From NCBI RefSeq assembly GCF_036323735.1, contig NC_086024.1:75837924-75901923 (forward strand): a DNA stretch of 64,000 nucleotides, written 5' to 3'. The stretch comes from Rattus norvegicus. Its lineage: Eukaryota; Chordata; Mammalia; Rodentia; Muridae. The first letter of the stretch is position 1, and each line of letters opens with the position of its first letter. Positions 33,246-44,178 of this stretch are shown here, in pieces. Below the pieces are notes generated by a model that was not told the DNA's origin, made no database searches, and saw only the letters and a list, made by a program, of their open reading frames with translations. Made by a program: the position numbers and the translations under genes.

Positions 33246-33672
33246 AGAACCTTCCCTTAATGAATAAAGATTTCAAGGAGCCAATCACTGGGTAAGTAGG
33301 TGGGACTTCCGGGTCAGAGAGAGGAAGAGGGGAAGCAGGAGAAGAGGTAGAGCTTTTGGGATGGGAGATGAGCGTGGAGGCCGAAATGTAGGTAGCAGAG
33401 GACCTACAGTTCAGGTGGCAGATCTGCTGGGACCCACTACCAGAGGATTTATAACTTAAAATAGCTTACAAATTAGGATGCTTGTTGCTGCACCTAGCGA
33501 TTATGTTACCTATTGATTCTAAATTAAGTTTGTGTGGTGTTTTCTTTCACATGGTTATTCAGCGGGATTCCAGAGAGAAAGGTACGGCAGCAAAGTGTGG
33601 GTTTGCGAGAGGTGCACCCCAATGTGGGGATTTATTTGTTAGCGTGGGGCTGCCGTGGCAGTGACCCACAAG
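33246..33672 (+). repeat. Inverted repeat, right arm (unclassified element)
   Basis: Mirror partner of 32033-32457, read in the opposite orientation. Two copies of one repeat family lie head to head, either by independent insertion or by inverted duplication. An open frame here (33534-33755) has no recognised domain. Confidence 0.85.
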
Positions 33673-34639
33673 AGAACCATGAGATGGGTGATCACTGCAC
33701 TGGGCTAGCCATGGAGGCAAGGAGACCACAAGGGCCAGAGAGTAGCCGGCATTAGTGTGAGGTTGTGCTTTCTTAATATTTACCGCTACACACCCCCAGT
33801 TTTGCACTATTTCTACTTCAGTATTAATAAGTGGATTCTGATTGGTCTAGTTTACAATTCATTCTCATTCCTGAGCATATCAAGAGTACAGAATCAAGTC
33901 TGAGATGCCCAGGACTAGCACCCACCATAGTGAGGGAGGCACAGGGTTCAGAATTCTCTTGGGACTTGCAGGAAGTTGTTCACCATTCACATTTTTTCTT
34001 GAGCAAAGTGTAGCAGCACAGGACTTGTTTAGGATTCATTGTGGCTCAGGGTATCACAGCAGGTCTTATCTCTCACTTTCCAGGCCTTTTCTGCTTTCAG
34101 TGCACACAGCTCCACTGCTCAATCCCTTCAGGCCCAGGAAAGCAGTGTTACCTTCTCATGTCCACTCAGAACTGGACCTGTCTGAATTACCAGAGTGAAA
34201 TAGGAAAGGGCAATACAATATTTAGCTCCAGGGCAAAAGGGTAAGTGCGCCTCAACAAAAGGAAAGCAACAAAGCCCTCTGGACCTTGAAGAAGGCAACC
34301 TCTGATTTTTGGCTCCCATGTTTCCTTTTGATCAGACTTAGATGTTTGAGAATCCAAAAGGACCTAACCAGGTGGGAAAAGCAGACCAGGTGAGAAGTCA
34401 GAATTATCATTTGGTTAGTCCCACATTATCATTTGGAAAAAAGTACTGAGTTGGGACAAATAAAAAAAATACTGTTTAATCTCATTGCCACTAGTATTAT
34501 TACTTTAGCAAGTATAGAATTCATTAATTTGCCTTTCATGGAGGATTGTACAGAATGATGAAAGTTCCCCACTGGTCTGCCGGAGAACTTTCCAGCATCA
34601 CAAGTGCTGAGGTGGGACACAAAGTTGGACGAAAGCCAA
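33673..34639. other. Unclassified stretch
   Basis: No gene recognised. It may continue the repeat whose arm ends at 33672. Confidence 0.35.
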
Positions 34640-34925
34640 AGACTGATGATCTATGGCCTTGTAACTCTCTCTTACTGTTCTGGGAGCCAAAAGCTGATGA
34701 CCTCTGGAAATTTAACTCTTTCTTACTGTTCTGTGCTGATAAGCACTGGTTTCTTACTCTAACTCTCTTATTGTTTGTGCCTTACTAAGCACTGGTTTCT
34801 TACTCTGTAACTCTGTTTCAATAAGTGCTGGTTTCTTACTCTATAACTTGTGCTTCTAATAAGCACTGGTTTCTTACTTCATAGCTCTCTGTGCTTTAAC
34901 AAGTGCTGGTTTCTTTGTCTCATTC
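34640..34925 (+). repeat. Degenerate minisatellite, 36-51-bp units
   Basis: The core AAGCACTGGTTTCTTACTCT (or AAGTGCTGGTTTCTT) recurs at 34743, 34789, 34825, 34863 and 34903 (spacings 46, 36, 38, 40). It is preceded by two longer units, each with CTGATGA and CTTACTGTTCTG, 51 bp apart. Unit length varies but the order of motifs is constant. Confidence 0.88.
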
Positions 34926-35825
34926 AAGGACCTCTCGCTGGCCTATCATTGAATGGATGGGGCAGAGCCCCCCAAGCCACACACATACATTTGGTGGGTA
35001 GATAGGGCAGAGCTCCAGATGCTATGCTCTATTCCTTTTCTCTGACTTTTTTGTATCTTCTTAGACAAAAGTCTTGTAGAAAATGATCCCCTAGATAAAA
35101 TGTTACACAAAAAGGGAGTCACAGAAGGATGTTGATATGTTCAATGTTTCATTCTATAAGCTCATTATAAGTTCAAAGCAACAGTTTCCAATGGCCTTGC
35201 TTTATCACTGCACACTGGTGGCTTCATCCTTGGATCTGATTTAAAATGAATGCTTTTTATTGACCACAAATGTGTCCCAAGCCTATTTCTCTTTTTAGTG
35301 TAATAGCTCATTGTATTCTTTACTATGCAGCCTTCACTTACTATTCTATGAGGAGTGGGCACATTCCATTTTTGATTCTAACTCTATTATATCTTTCTGG
35401 CAAAACAACTAAAACCATCTCTTAAAACTTTCTTCCTAAAATTATTTGAATTAAATCAAGAATTTTGTAAAATCATTAATTCATCTAAATAGTATTAATT
35501 CATGAAAGTTCATCTTTATGTTGATCTGCAGGAAATCTGCCCAATAGGATGGGCTAATACCCATGAGTCATGTTATATGACTACGTTATAGTGATTGGAA
35601 AAGGCATATCAGCAGCAAGAAGCAATCCTGAGATGATATCTCTTGGAACCTTACCTCTCAGAGCTCATTGATTGTAAATCATGCAACACTGGTGCCCTAT
35701 CTCCAGGAAAGTTACCTGCTAGCCTTAGACTCTCCAAGGTGGCTCCTGATACTGGTGTAAAATTACTTGAGGAATAATAAAAATAAATTTACTAGTTCTC
35801 TGTGAGTTGCAGAAAAACAAGAGTA
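34926..35825. other. Unclassified stretch
   Basis: No gene recognised. It may be internal sequence of an ERV associated with the minisatellite, but nothing proves this. Confidence 0.35.
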
Positions 35826-35840
35826 AGAAATTGAGATGTT

Positions 35841-36033
35841 GGAACTGGAGAGATGGCTTAGTGGTTTAGAGCACTGACTGCTCTTCCAGAGGTCCTGAGT
35901 TCAACAACCACATGGTGGCTCACAACCATCTGTAATGGGGATCCAGTGCCATCTACTGATGTGTCTGAAGAGAGTGACAGTGTACTCACATAAAGTAAAT
36001 AAATAAATGAATGAATCTTTTTTTTTAAAAGAC
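35841..36033 (+). mobile_element. B2 SINE with TSD
   Basis: Canonical B2 body (GAACTGGAGAGATGGCTTAG, GCACTGACTGCTCTTCCAGA, GGTGGCTCACAACCATCTGT) with an AAATAAATAAATGAATG tail. A 15-bp TSD with one mismatch lies at 35826-35840 (AGAAATTGAGATGTT) and 36034-36048. Confidence 0.92.
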
Positions 36034-36224
36034 AGAAATTGTGATGTTTAGACACTAGGCACCCACTGATGATAGTTGGGCTGCTGGTATCTTCAGAGTC
36101 ATTGGCCAGTAGTGCCAATCAGAGAGTGACCAACATAGGCAAACTGTTATGTAAGTAAATTCTACAGTCTGTAACCTACTGCTACTAGCCTACTTTCTAT
36201 CCTTGTAAGGTGCTATAAAATCCT

Positions 36225-36490
36225 GTAAGCCGGGTATTTAAGAAATGTATTCCTCACAATTGTAGAGGTTGGTTGGTTCAAGATGAAGCATATTTGATGT
36301 CTGGAGATCTAGCTTTTGAATTCATAGATGGTACCTTCCACTTGTGGTCTATGCAAGCTTCCATGTTACTTTTTTCCAGGTCTCCATAACTTAAATCTCC
36401 CCAAGGCCCTACTTTCTAATGCATTTATCATTGGGGTTACTGCAATGGCAGGTTATGAAATTTAGGGATATGTATTATATCCTTAATCCT
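36225..36490 (-). mobile_element. MLT1-type MaLR LTR relic, antisense
   Basis: Antisense MLT1 order: TTCCTCACAATTGTAGAGGT, GATGGTACCTTCCAC, GGCCCTACTTTCTAATGC, ATCATTGGGGTTAC. Confidence 0.55.
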
Positions 36491-36976
36491 AGCTACTTAT
36501 CCAAAAATCTTACTTAAAAAACAACAAAGCTTCAGGTTTAGGAGAGATAATCTCTTCCAGTAATATTAACCCTCCTCAAGCATGGCCAATTCCGTATGGT
36601 TGGAAGTCCTTCCGTTTATTGTGATTGACTTGATTCTTCAATTGGGTCACATAGGTTCCAGCTTGCTCAATGAGAAGTACCATCTCAGGCTTGCTATCTC
36701 ATAGTAGCTCAGAAGGCTTCAAGGACTGGTCCTTTTCTCCAGGTTCCCTGCTAGAAGTCTGTTTATCTGCTGTCAGGAGCATGTTAGTTTGAAAGCTCCT
36801 TCTTGCTGTGATGCCAGAAGTGGACACAGCTGTGGGTCTAGGCAGGATTATATGGAGAGTTGCAGTTCTATGAATGTGTCTGCATTGGCTTTAATATTTG
36901 GTTTAAACATACTGGGTTTGGGTCAACTAAGGACTGGGGCAGAACAATCTCCTTTACTCTACACATTGCCATTAGC

Positions 36977-37008
<32 letters not shown>

Positions 37009-37059
37009 TAAATTTCAACTGGATCAGCTCTGAAGTCAAAGAAGTTGTCAATAGCTTCC
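36491..37059. other. Unique stretch with a (TTTTG)n tract
   Basis: Nothing gene-like. A (TTTTTG/TTTTG)n run sits near 36978-37010. Confidence 0.4.
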
Positions 37060-37440
37060 TGTTATTATCAAAATAAAGTAGAACAAATATAGTGTCTCAA
37101 AACAGCACAGATTATTGTCCTCTAGTTCTGGAGGTCAAAAATCAAACATGCATGTCACTTAGCTGAGTACAAAGTACTGGGAAGGATGCATAAGAGATCC
37201 TAGAACAGGGCTCCTCAATCTGTGGGTCTCAACTGCCTTAGGGGTCACATAGCAGATATTCACATTATGATTCATAAGAGTAGCAAAATTATAGTTATGA
37301 AGTAGCAACAAATAATTTCATGGTTGGCATGAGGAACTGTATTAGAGAGTTTCAGCATGTGGAAGGTTAGAACCACTTGCCCTAGAAGGACCGCAGTAAT
37401 AGTACATTTCTTTATGCCTTTCTTCTATAGTCACATCTTG
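37060..37440 (-). mobile_element. MaLR-like LTR relic interrupted by a hAT element
   Basis: CTCAAAACAGCACAGATTAT, CTCTAGTTCTGGAGGTCAAA and, after the interruption, CCTTTCTTCTATAGTCACAT read as one antisense MLT1-like LTR, split by the DNA transposon at 37206-37379. Confidence 0.5.
37206..37379. mobile_element. Non-autonomous hAT-Charlie element (URR1-like)
   Basis: 174 bp with imperfect terminal inverted repeats: left CAGGGCTCCTCAATC, right end complementary to CAAGTGGTTCTAACC. An 8-bp TSD with one mismatch (TCCTAGAA at 37198-37205, CCCTAGAA at 37380-37387) and internal CATTATGATTCATAAGAGTA fit the rodent URR1 family. No transposase is encoded. Confidence 0.8.
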
Positions 37441-37504
37441 ACTCACTTAGACTTCCCTCTTTCCTTTAAAACAAACAAACAAACAACAACAACAACCAAT
37501 TACA

Positions 37505-37650
37505 TTTGGGGCCAGCAGAGATGGCTCAATTAAGAGTACTGTGTGGAATACAACTATCTGGAACCCCAATTCCAGGGGATCTTATCTTCTTTTGACCTAT
37601 GCTGGCACCAGGAATGCAAGTGATAGATAAAAGAAATAAACCCAAATTTC
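37505..37650 (+). mobile_element. B4A-type SINE, short
   Basis: GGGGCCAGCAGAGATGGCTC start, then AATTCCAGGGGATCTTATC and CTATGCTGGCACCAGGAATG. It is internally deleted compared with B4A. Confidence 0.6.
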
Positions 37651-37654
37651 AAAA

Positions 37655-37850
37655 CTTACACCTTATTTATTTATTGTGTGTGTGTGTGTGCACATGTACG
37701 TGGGTCATGGCATGTGTGTGGAGGTCAGAGGACAACTCACTGGAGTAGGTTCTTCCACCATGTGGTTCTGGGGATTGAACCCAGGTTGTTAGGCTTGGTG
37801 GCTTGACCTTTACCCTCTAAACCATCACATCACCCTCTCCCTTTAAGAAA
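37655..37850 (-). mobile_element. B3/B4-type SINE, antisense
   Basis: TTATTTATTTATTGTGTGTG start, then GGAGGTCAGAGGACAACTCA, GGGGATTGAACCCAGG and TAAACCATCACATCACCC. Confidence 0.7.
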
Positions 37851-38009
37851 CTTAGTGATTACATTGGGCTTACCAGGGTAATCTTTGTACCATGAAGTCC
37901 TGTAGTTGACAGCAACATTCTATTTTCAACCTCAATTTAGGTTTTGTATCACATACTTTTAGGTAGGTAGACTTGGACATGTGAGGTATGTGCATGTTCA
38001 GACTGCCCT

Positions 38010-38220
38010 GCACTGTTACTGTCTGCCTTACTCCTTTGAGACAGGGTCCCTTACTGAATCAAAAGCTATGTTGCCATCCACCGAGTCTCAGTGATCCTCC
38101 TGGCTCCGTCTCACTCAATGCTGGGTTTACATGGTGCATTGCTAGAGAATTAAACTCAGGTCTTCAGGCTTGTACAGCAAGCACTTATCACCCGGCTGTC
38201 TCAGACCTGTCAGCCACCAA
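38010..38220 (-). mobile_element. RSINE1 SINE, antisense
   Basis: GAGACAGGGTCCCTTACTGA, AGTGATCCTCCTGGCTCCG, AATGCTGGGTTTACA, TTAAACTCAGGTCTTCAGGC and AGCAAGCACTTATCACCC are antisense RSINE1 landmarks in order. Confidence 0.72.
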
Positions 38221-38239
38221 GACACAGAAGAAGCTTATT

Positions 38240-38600
38240 AATTAGGAAAGCTTGGCCTTAGCTTAGGCTTGTTACCAACCATCTCTTATACTTAAATTGT
38301 CCCAGTTGTGCTAATCATTCTTCTGCCATGATTATCAGCACTTGCCTCCTCCTCTGAGTCTGGCTGGAGAATCTCCCGCCTTTGACTCTTTTTCCAGAGT
38401 TCCTGTCTCTCCTGAATGTTCCGCCTTTCCTCTCCTACCTTGCTCTAAACCATTCAGCTCTTTATTAAATTAATCAGAAAGTGATGGAGAAGATGTTCAT
38501 AAAACACGGAGACAAGTGGTGCTTCATACAAAGGCAGCCTTTACACAGTGCACAAGAGATTATCCCAACAATTCCTTTTACCCACTCACCCATCTCTTAC
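38240..38600. mobile_element. Possible ERVK-type LTR relic
   Basis: The wording around CTTTATTAAATTAATCAG, ACACGGAGACAAGTGG and AGAGATTATCCCAACA is familiar from rodent ERV LTRs. No ends or TSD were found, so this call is weak. Confidence 0.35.
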
Positions 38601-38747
38601 GAGACCTAATGTATATTTGTAGGTTCTGAGGATTAGGATGAGGATGTCTTGGGGGTCTTACCCTATCTGACATAAGGACCCCAGATGCCATGTCTTCCCT
38701 CAACAACATGTAGAGACTGGGAATAGGGGCTGTTTTAGTTCAGGTAC

Positions 38748-39151
38748 TGTCTTAGTCAGGGTTTCTATTCCTGCACAAACATCATAACCAAGAAGCAAGT
38801 TGGAGAGGAAAAGATTTATTCAGCTTACACTTCCACATTGCTGTTCACCATCAAAGGAAGTCGGGATTGGAACTCAAGCAGGGCAGGAAGCAGGAGCTGA
38901 TGCAGAGGCCATGGAGGAATCTTACTTACTGGCTTGCTTCCCCTGGCTTGCTCAGCTTGCTTTCTTATAGAATCCAGGACTACCAGCCTGGGGATGGCAC
39001 CACCCACAATGGGCTGGGCCCTCTCTTCCTGATCACTAATTGAGAAAATGCCTTACAGCTGGATCTCATGGAGGTATTTCCTCAAGGGAGGCTCCTTTCT
39101 CTGTGATAACTCCAGCTTGTATCAAGTTGACACACAAAACCAGCCAGTGCA
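38748..39151. mobile_element. Solo LTR with 5-bp TSD
   Basis: 404 bp, TGTCTTAGTC...CCAGTGCA, flanked by GGTAC at 38743-38747 and 39152-39156. TG...CA ends and a 5-bp duplication define an LTR insertion. It is little diverged from the rodent consensus that I remember, but I cannot assign the family securely (MaLR group suspected). Confidence 0.8.
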
Positions 39152-39367
39152 GGTACTCATAAAAGAAATGGAAACTTTTTTTTTCTTATGCCCCTATAGC
39201 TCTGTTTTACTTCTAAGAATTACATCATATGCCTAATCCTTACCCTGTCACTGCCAGTCAATCAATAAGTAACTATGATTGGTTTGGGCTGTTTCTTGAG
39301 GGTAATGTAAGATAATACATTGACTGAGGAAGACAATAAGAAGTTTCATCAAAAAAACTGGAAATTG

Positions 39368-39461
39368 GGCTGGGGATTTAGCTCAGTGGTAGAGCGCTTA
39401 CCTAGGAAGCGCAAGGCCCTGGGTTCGGTCCCCAGCTCCGAAAAAAAGAACCAAAAAAAAA
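39368..39461 (+). mobile_element. ID SINE (BC1-derived)
   Basis: Near-perfect rat ID element with box A TAGCTCAGTGG (~39379), box B GGTTCGGTCCC (~39422) and an A-rich tail containing AGAACC. A 17-bp perfect TSD (AAAAAAACTGGAAATTG) lies at 39351-39367 and 39462-39478. It is pol III-type and tRNA-Ala-related, mobilised by L1 proteins (family knowledge). Confidence 0.97.
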
Positions 39462-39549
39462 AAAAAAACTGGAAATTGTATGTTGTAGTCTGCCCCAGCA
39501 GTCTTTCTACTGTGCCTCTAGTCAAAGGCATTAAGTAATGTGTGGAAGA

Positions 39550-40090
39550 GATGTTGTACTGATCTGTTTATTGCAGCACACTAGCAATAGCTAACCGATG
39601 GAATCTACCTACTTGTCTCTTAATGTGGATATCTAAGAAAACATGATGTACACATATGTAAATGTGTTATACATGCAGAGCAATATTGCTAGTCCATAAA
39701 AGAATGAAGTTATGTCAATATTAGACCAGGGATGGAACTCAAGTAAGGGTGTAGAAAAGTAATACTATATGCATTCACTTATGGGTGAAAGTTTAAAAGC
39801 AATCTCAAAGAAGTAGAGATTAGAATATGGTTACCAGAGCCCAAGGGTTGGGTGTGGGTAGGGATGAATGGAGATAGGATTGCAAAAGTTCTAATCTGCT
39901 TTTGCACAGTAGGATAACTATGGTTGAAAATAACAGAATATTTCAAAGTAGTTACTCAAGAGAATTGTGAGTGTTCTTAACAATAATAAACGCTTAAGGT
40001 TATTGACACACCAACTTCCCTGATCTCATGATGTTGTATGCAGGTATTGAAGTGTTACATGACACCTCATAAAAATGTATAATTACAATT
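39550..40090 (+). mobile_element. Ancient L1 (L1M-type) 3' end
   Basis: Ordered remnants of mammalian L1 ORF2 C-terminus and 3' UTR: TTTATTGCAGCACACTAGCA, CATAAAAGAATGAAGTTATG, GCATTCACTTATGGGTG, GGTTACCAGAGCCCAAGGG, ACAATAATAAACGCTTAAGG and ATGTATAATTACAAT. All frames are broken. Confidence 0.72.
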
Positions 40091-40284
40091 ATAAAATCAC
40101 TGAAGGAGAGCTGTCTTCTAGGGCTAAGGCAGGCATAACCTCTCTTGAGGCCAATGAACCTCTGAAAACTGAATCATATTGTAAACATTGTATAATATAC
40201 CTTTTGGATATATTTTTAATCTTCTCATACCCCACACTGTGGGGGTACTGATTACGGTCTCATAAACTACGGGGTGGGGAATGT

Positions 40285-40600
40285 TTATTTTTATGTATTC
40301 ATGTGTGTGTGCATGCACATGCGTGTACATGCATGTGGGTACCAGAGGTTGATGTTGGGTATCTTCCTCTGTTGCTCTGTAACTCATATTTTGAGACGGG
40401 GTCTTTAACTGAACCTGAAGCTCACTGGTTGGCAAGGCCAGCTGAACTCTAGGGGTCCTCCTGTTTCTGTCTCCCCAACACTAGGATTACAGGTTGTATC
40501 TCGCCATGCCTGACTATCTATGGGTGCTGGAGATGCAAACTCAGGTAAGCATGTTGTACAACAGACACTTTACCAACTGAGCCACCTCCACAGACCCTTG
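40285..40600 (-). mobile_element. RSINE1 SINE, antisense
   Basis: GAGACGGGGTCTTTAACTGA, GCTCACTGGTTGGCAAGGCC, GGGGTCCTCCTGTTTCTGTC, GGGTGCTGGAGATGC and TTTACCAACTGAGCCACCTC, with a (TG/CA) stretch at its left edge. Confidence 0.75.
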
Positions 40601-40699
40601 TTAAGTTAATTTTTGTCCCCTTTGCTTCTCCATGTTGAAAAATCAGTGGTATTTGAGATATTAAAGGGAAGAAAAGAGTCAGTATATTTTAGGTCTATG

Positions 40700-41105
40700 C
40701 TTGTTATATCAGTCAGGGGGTTGTCAGAGAAATATGTATATATCTGCATCCTAGGGTGATTCCAAGGTCAATCCTGGTAACAGATTCCTCCATGTGTACG
40801 GATACACATACACATGAATGTTTATAGGCAGGTCTCATGGGAGAAGATAGGTCACTGGGGACCATACCTGTGAAGGTTATGCAAAGACCAGCCACTTTCT
40901 GTTTCTCTTCACTTCCTGGCTGCCATGACCTGAGCAACCTTTCATTTTCACTTGCTGCATTGCCCTGGTGCAGGTCTCAAAGTAACTACACCAAGTAACC
41001 AGGAACTTGGGACCTCCAATACTCTGAACTAAAAGAATTGTTTTCTTAACTTGATTGGCCTCGAGTATTCTGTTACAGTTATGTAAAGCTCACTAACCCG
41101 AATCT
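40700..41105. mobile_element. Old LTR-like relic
   Basis: GGGTTGTCAGAGAAATATG at left and ATTCTGTTACAGTTATGTAA at right resemble a diverged MaLR-type repeat. Uncertain. Confidence 0.3.
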
Positions 41106-41254
41106 ATCAAGGACAGGCTGAATCTATTCTGAGTTTTGCTGTCCCTGATCTCTCTTTGTCAGTTGAATCTTGCTTAGATTCCAGTAATTGATGAACGTGG
41201 AGTCTAAGCCACTTCGTTTAGAATTTCTTCCGTATATTTGAGCCTAAATTTATT

Positions 41255-41400
41255 TACATTTATTTAATTATTAATGTGCATGCACATGCATGTTTGCTAT
41301 GTGTAGAGCTCATATATGGAGCCATGTCGGCACTGAGGATTGGATTTAGGCTGTCAGGCAGGGTGGCAGGTGCGTTTACCTGTTGAACTATTCCTGGACC
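41255..41400 (-). mobile_element. B3/B4-type SINE, antisense
   Basis: ATTATTAATGTGCATGCACA, GAGGATTGGATTTAGGCTGT and GCGTTTACCTGTTGAACTAT. Diverged. Confidence 0.5.
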
Positions 41401-41949
41401 GCATGAACATTTTAACACACCAGATTACAAATCTAACATTAGAATCTGAAATGTGCACTTACTGTAAGTTTTCAGTTCCGGCAGCAGAATAGAGAGAAAG
41501 AAAGGACTAAGTGAGATAATGTATTTCCAGGTTTTACCAGGTAGTTTCTTTTCCTTCCTTTTCCTTTCCTTTGCTAAGACTTGGGTGATTTAAAACAACT
41601 TCCCAGACTTGTTTCTTCGTCTTCAGTGAACAGGAACCATACACGGTCTTTTCACAATCCGGGGGAGGTTCCCATCGATAAGCAAAGTTAGGGAGGCAAA
41701 AGTCGAAGACCTGTGGTTGCACTCAGAAGTAGCACCATGGACCAGTCTCCTCTCCATCTACGATGGCAGAGACAGAGGGATGCCCAGCTTCCTTGTTCTG
41801 TGCTCAGGCCGGGGACCTCCATCCACCCCCACACAAAGGGAGTGTGCGGGGTTGTGGGCGGTCCTCATTCCTTATCTGAGCCATGAGAATGGTAGCAGTA
41901 AATGTTGTCTTCTTTCTCATGGCTCTAGTCCCATCTCTAGGTTTGGTTT

Positions 41950-42060
41950 GTTCACTGGTATATGTGCACGGCGTACGTATGAATTTGTGGGAGCACGTGC
42001 GCTTGTGCACACGTGTGCGCAGCAGATACTTTACCAACTGGGCCACTCCACCAGCCTTCT
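41950..42060 (-). mobile_element. tRNA-derived SINE fragment, antisense
   Basis: A TG/CG-rich part and then CAGATACTTTACCAACTGGG and CCACTCCACCAGCC, the reversed 5' end of a B2/B4-type SINE. Confidence 0.5.
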
Positions 42061-43244
42061 ACCTCCCTGACCTCCATTTCTGGTTTTTAAGCTACCTCAT
42101 ACTTATTTTTAAATAAAAACTTAAAAGTGTTTTTACTTTCAAAGAATTCAGTATCATTCAAATTTTGAGTCATTTTCAGAATCTGAAATTAAATATAAAA
42201 CAATTTACAAATCTGTGTGCTCATATAGACATTCTTCGCACTTTGTCGAGTTTGGATAGATGCAGTCTGACCAATTAGCCCCAGGTCTGGACTTTGAAAC
42301 TCGTATAGGCAAGAATTCTTCTTATGGCTTTATTTAGTGGACATATCATATCGTTCAAGTAGCTCGCCCTTGATTCATTTTAGAAGCATATTTATAATTA
42401 ATAAGCACAGAAAGTATAATTTAGAAATGCCCATTAAAATTGGACATAAATACATACTAATGTATAATCTGCTGATCTAGTAACCCTTCTGTCAGGAGTT
42501 GTATTTTGCTAAAATAGTTTGAAAAATATGCAATGATACCAGTAAATACGAGATTGTTTAAATAAACACACGCTTGGAACAAGCTTATCTTTAGCTGTTA
42601 GAGTAAATGAAGCATGTTTATCAAGTAACAACAGTAACTAGAACAAAACAAATTGTAAAACTATATAATAAAGTAATGTTGTCTTAAATATCTACATCTA
42701 TGTACAAACAGCACACGCAAGTGATTTTGAGTGTCTAAAAGTGAGTTAAATAAAACATCTGAGAGATGTCTGTATATGGGACACATTTTCTTTATCTGTT
42801 GTATTTTAAGTGTTTTGATTTTTAATAATTATAATATATCCCTTTTATAGTAAAAATACTTAAAATATCTTGTTTTCCTAAAATATCTTGACTCCAAGAT
42901 TTATCAGGCAGCATGAGCGGAACGTTGACTCTAAGCTCCGGGGAGAGCTGCTGAAGTAGACACTGGCTATATTTTACCTAAAGAATTACCCTAACCAAAC
43001 CATCAGGCCTAATTAAATATGGAAAATGCGTGTATGGAGAGGTCGTCACACACGCCTCTGGGGACTCATTCTTTCCCGACTCCCTCTGGATCCTTCCAGT
43101 GCATTAGCCAAGGAGCAGTTAGGAAGGCTGTTTCCAGCACAGCTGCTGCCTTCTCATGTGTCCTTCTGATCAGCCCTCGGAGAACAGCAGGCTCCTGAGC
43201 CCCGACAGCCCTGCCAGTTGATTGCTTCCAAGCTGGCCTGCTGG
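42061..43244. other. A/T-rich unique stretch
   Basis: 42100-42900 is markedly A/T-rich with no repeat signature that I recognise. No gene is seen. Confidence 0.45.
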
Positions 43245-43290
43245 CCCGCCCCTCCCTGCCCCTCCCTGCCCCCTCCCTGCCCCGCCCCCC
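43245..43290 (-). promoter_or_regulatory. GC-box cluster / potential G-quadruplex on the minus strand
   Basis: The plus strand reads repeated CCCTCCCTGCC units between CCCGCCCC and CCCCGCCCCCC. The minus strand therefore has many GGG runs and GGGCGGGG Sp1-type boxes. There is no associated gene that I can identify. Confidence 0.5.
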
Positions 43291-44066
43291 AGCCATTGTG
43301 CTTAGAGTAATCATTAGGAAACACCAGGAACTAAGAGGCTTTAGGCTCCAGGGTGGGCTGTGCCAGGAGGGAGGCACTCATACCCTGGGTCCTTTTAAGG
43401 GTCAATCCCAGACCTGCCATCTTAAGTTATCACCACAGCCAATGGTTTTATTTGGGTGAGAAACATGTTCTTTCTGGCAACCATTCTGTGCTCCTGGGTG
43501 TTTGGATTGGGAAAGAGAATTGTTTGCTGCTCTTCCTGTAAACCTGAAGCCCCCACCCCTTATCCCCAACCCCTGCATCCCATAGAAGGTTGCTCCAGGA
43601 GATTCCCAAAAAGGGAGACAGGACAAAGACATTATTAATGTAAAGGTGGCATAGTTGAACAATTCAGGGCAGTTAATCACACAAGGATTGCTGGGGTTGA
43701 GTTCTCGTGTAGTGGTAGCCTTATGACAGCAGAGTCAGTGGTGGGAGATAAAACCATCCATAGAATCCTTCTAGGGAGGACCCTCTAGGCTCCCAACACC
43801 AGAATAAGGCTTCCTTAGTTCATGTTACCTCAGTTGGAACGTGGCTTTTAGGTGTTTTCTGCCGACTATATTAGTTGCCATGGGCCTGATTCTCTTCCCC
43901 TATACTGATATTGAAAGAAACGGAGGTAGGAAAACCAAGGTGGGCACTGGAAGTCCTGTCTAGTACATTTTTACTTTCATTATTTAACAAGCAAATTTTG
44001 CATACCTAGATTGCTTAACTTCAGTATTTTTCTATAACATAATAAAATCAGGTTTTTAAAGAAAAA
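43291..44066. other. Unique stretch
   Basis: No repeat or gene recognised. Confidence 0.4.
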
Positions 44067-44067
44067 T

Positions 44068-44135
<68 letters not shown>
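44067..44135 (+). repeat. (TG)13 followed by (AG)21
   Basis: TG dinucleotides at 44067-44092 switch cleanly to AG dinucleotides at 44093-44135. Confidence 0.97.
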
Positions 44136-44138
<3 letters not shown>

Positions 44139-44176
44139 ACATAGTGAGTTCAAGCCAGCCAAGATTATATAGCAAG

Positions 44177-44178
<2 letters not shown>
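44136..44178 (+). mobile_element. B1 3' remnant
   Basis: TCTACATAGTGAGTTCAAGC and AGCCAAGATTATATAGCAAG are the right end of a B1 SINE, trapped between AG and CT arrays. Confidence 0.6.

Noticed and set aside
39368..39461. Possible functional tRNA gene, because of good A and B boxes
   Set aside because: The sequence is the ID SINE consensus with an A-rich tail and a TSD. It cannot fold as a complete tRNA with acceptor stem.
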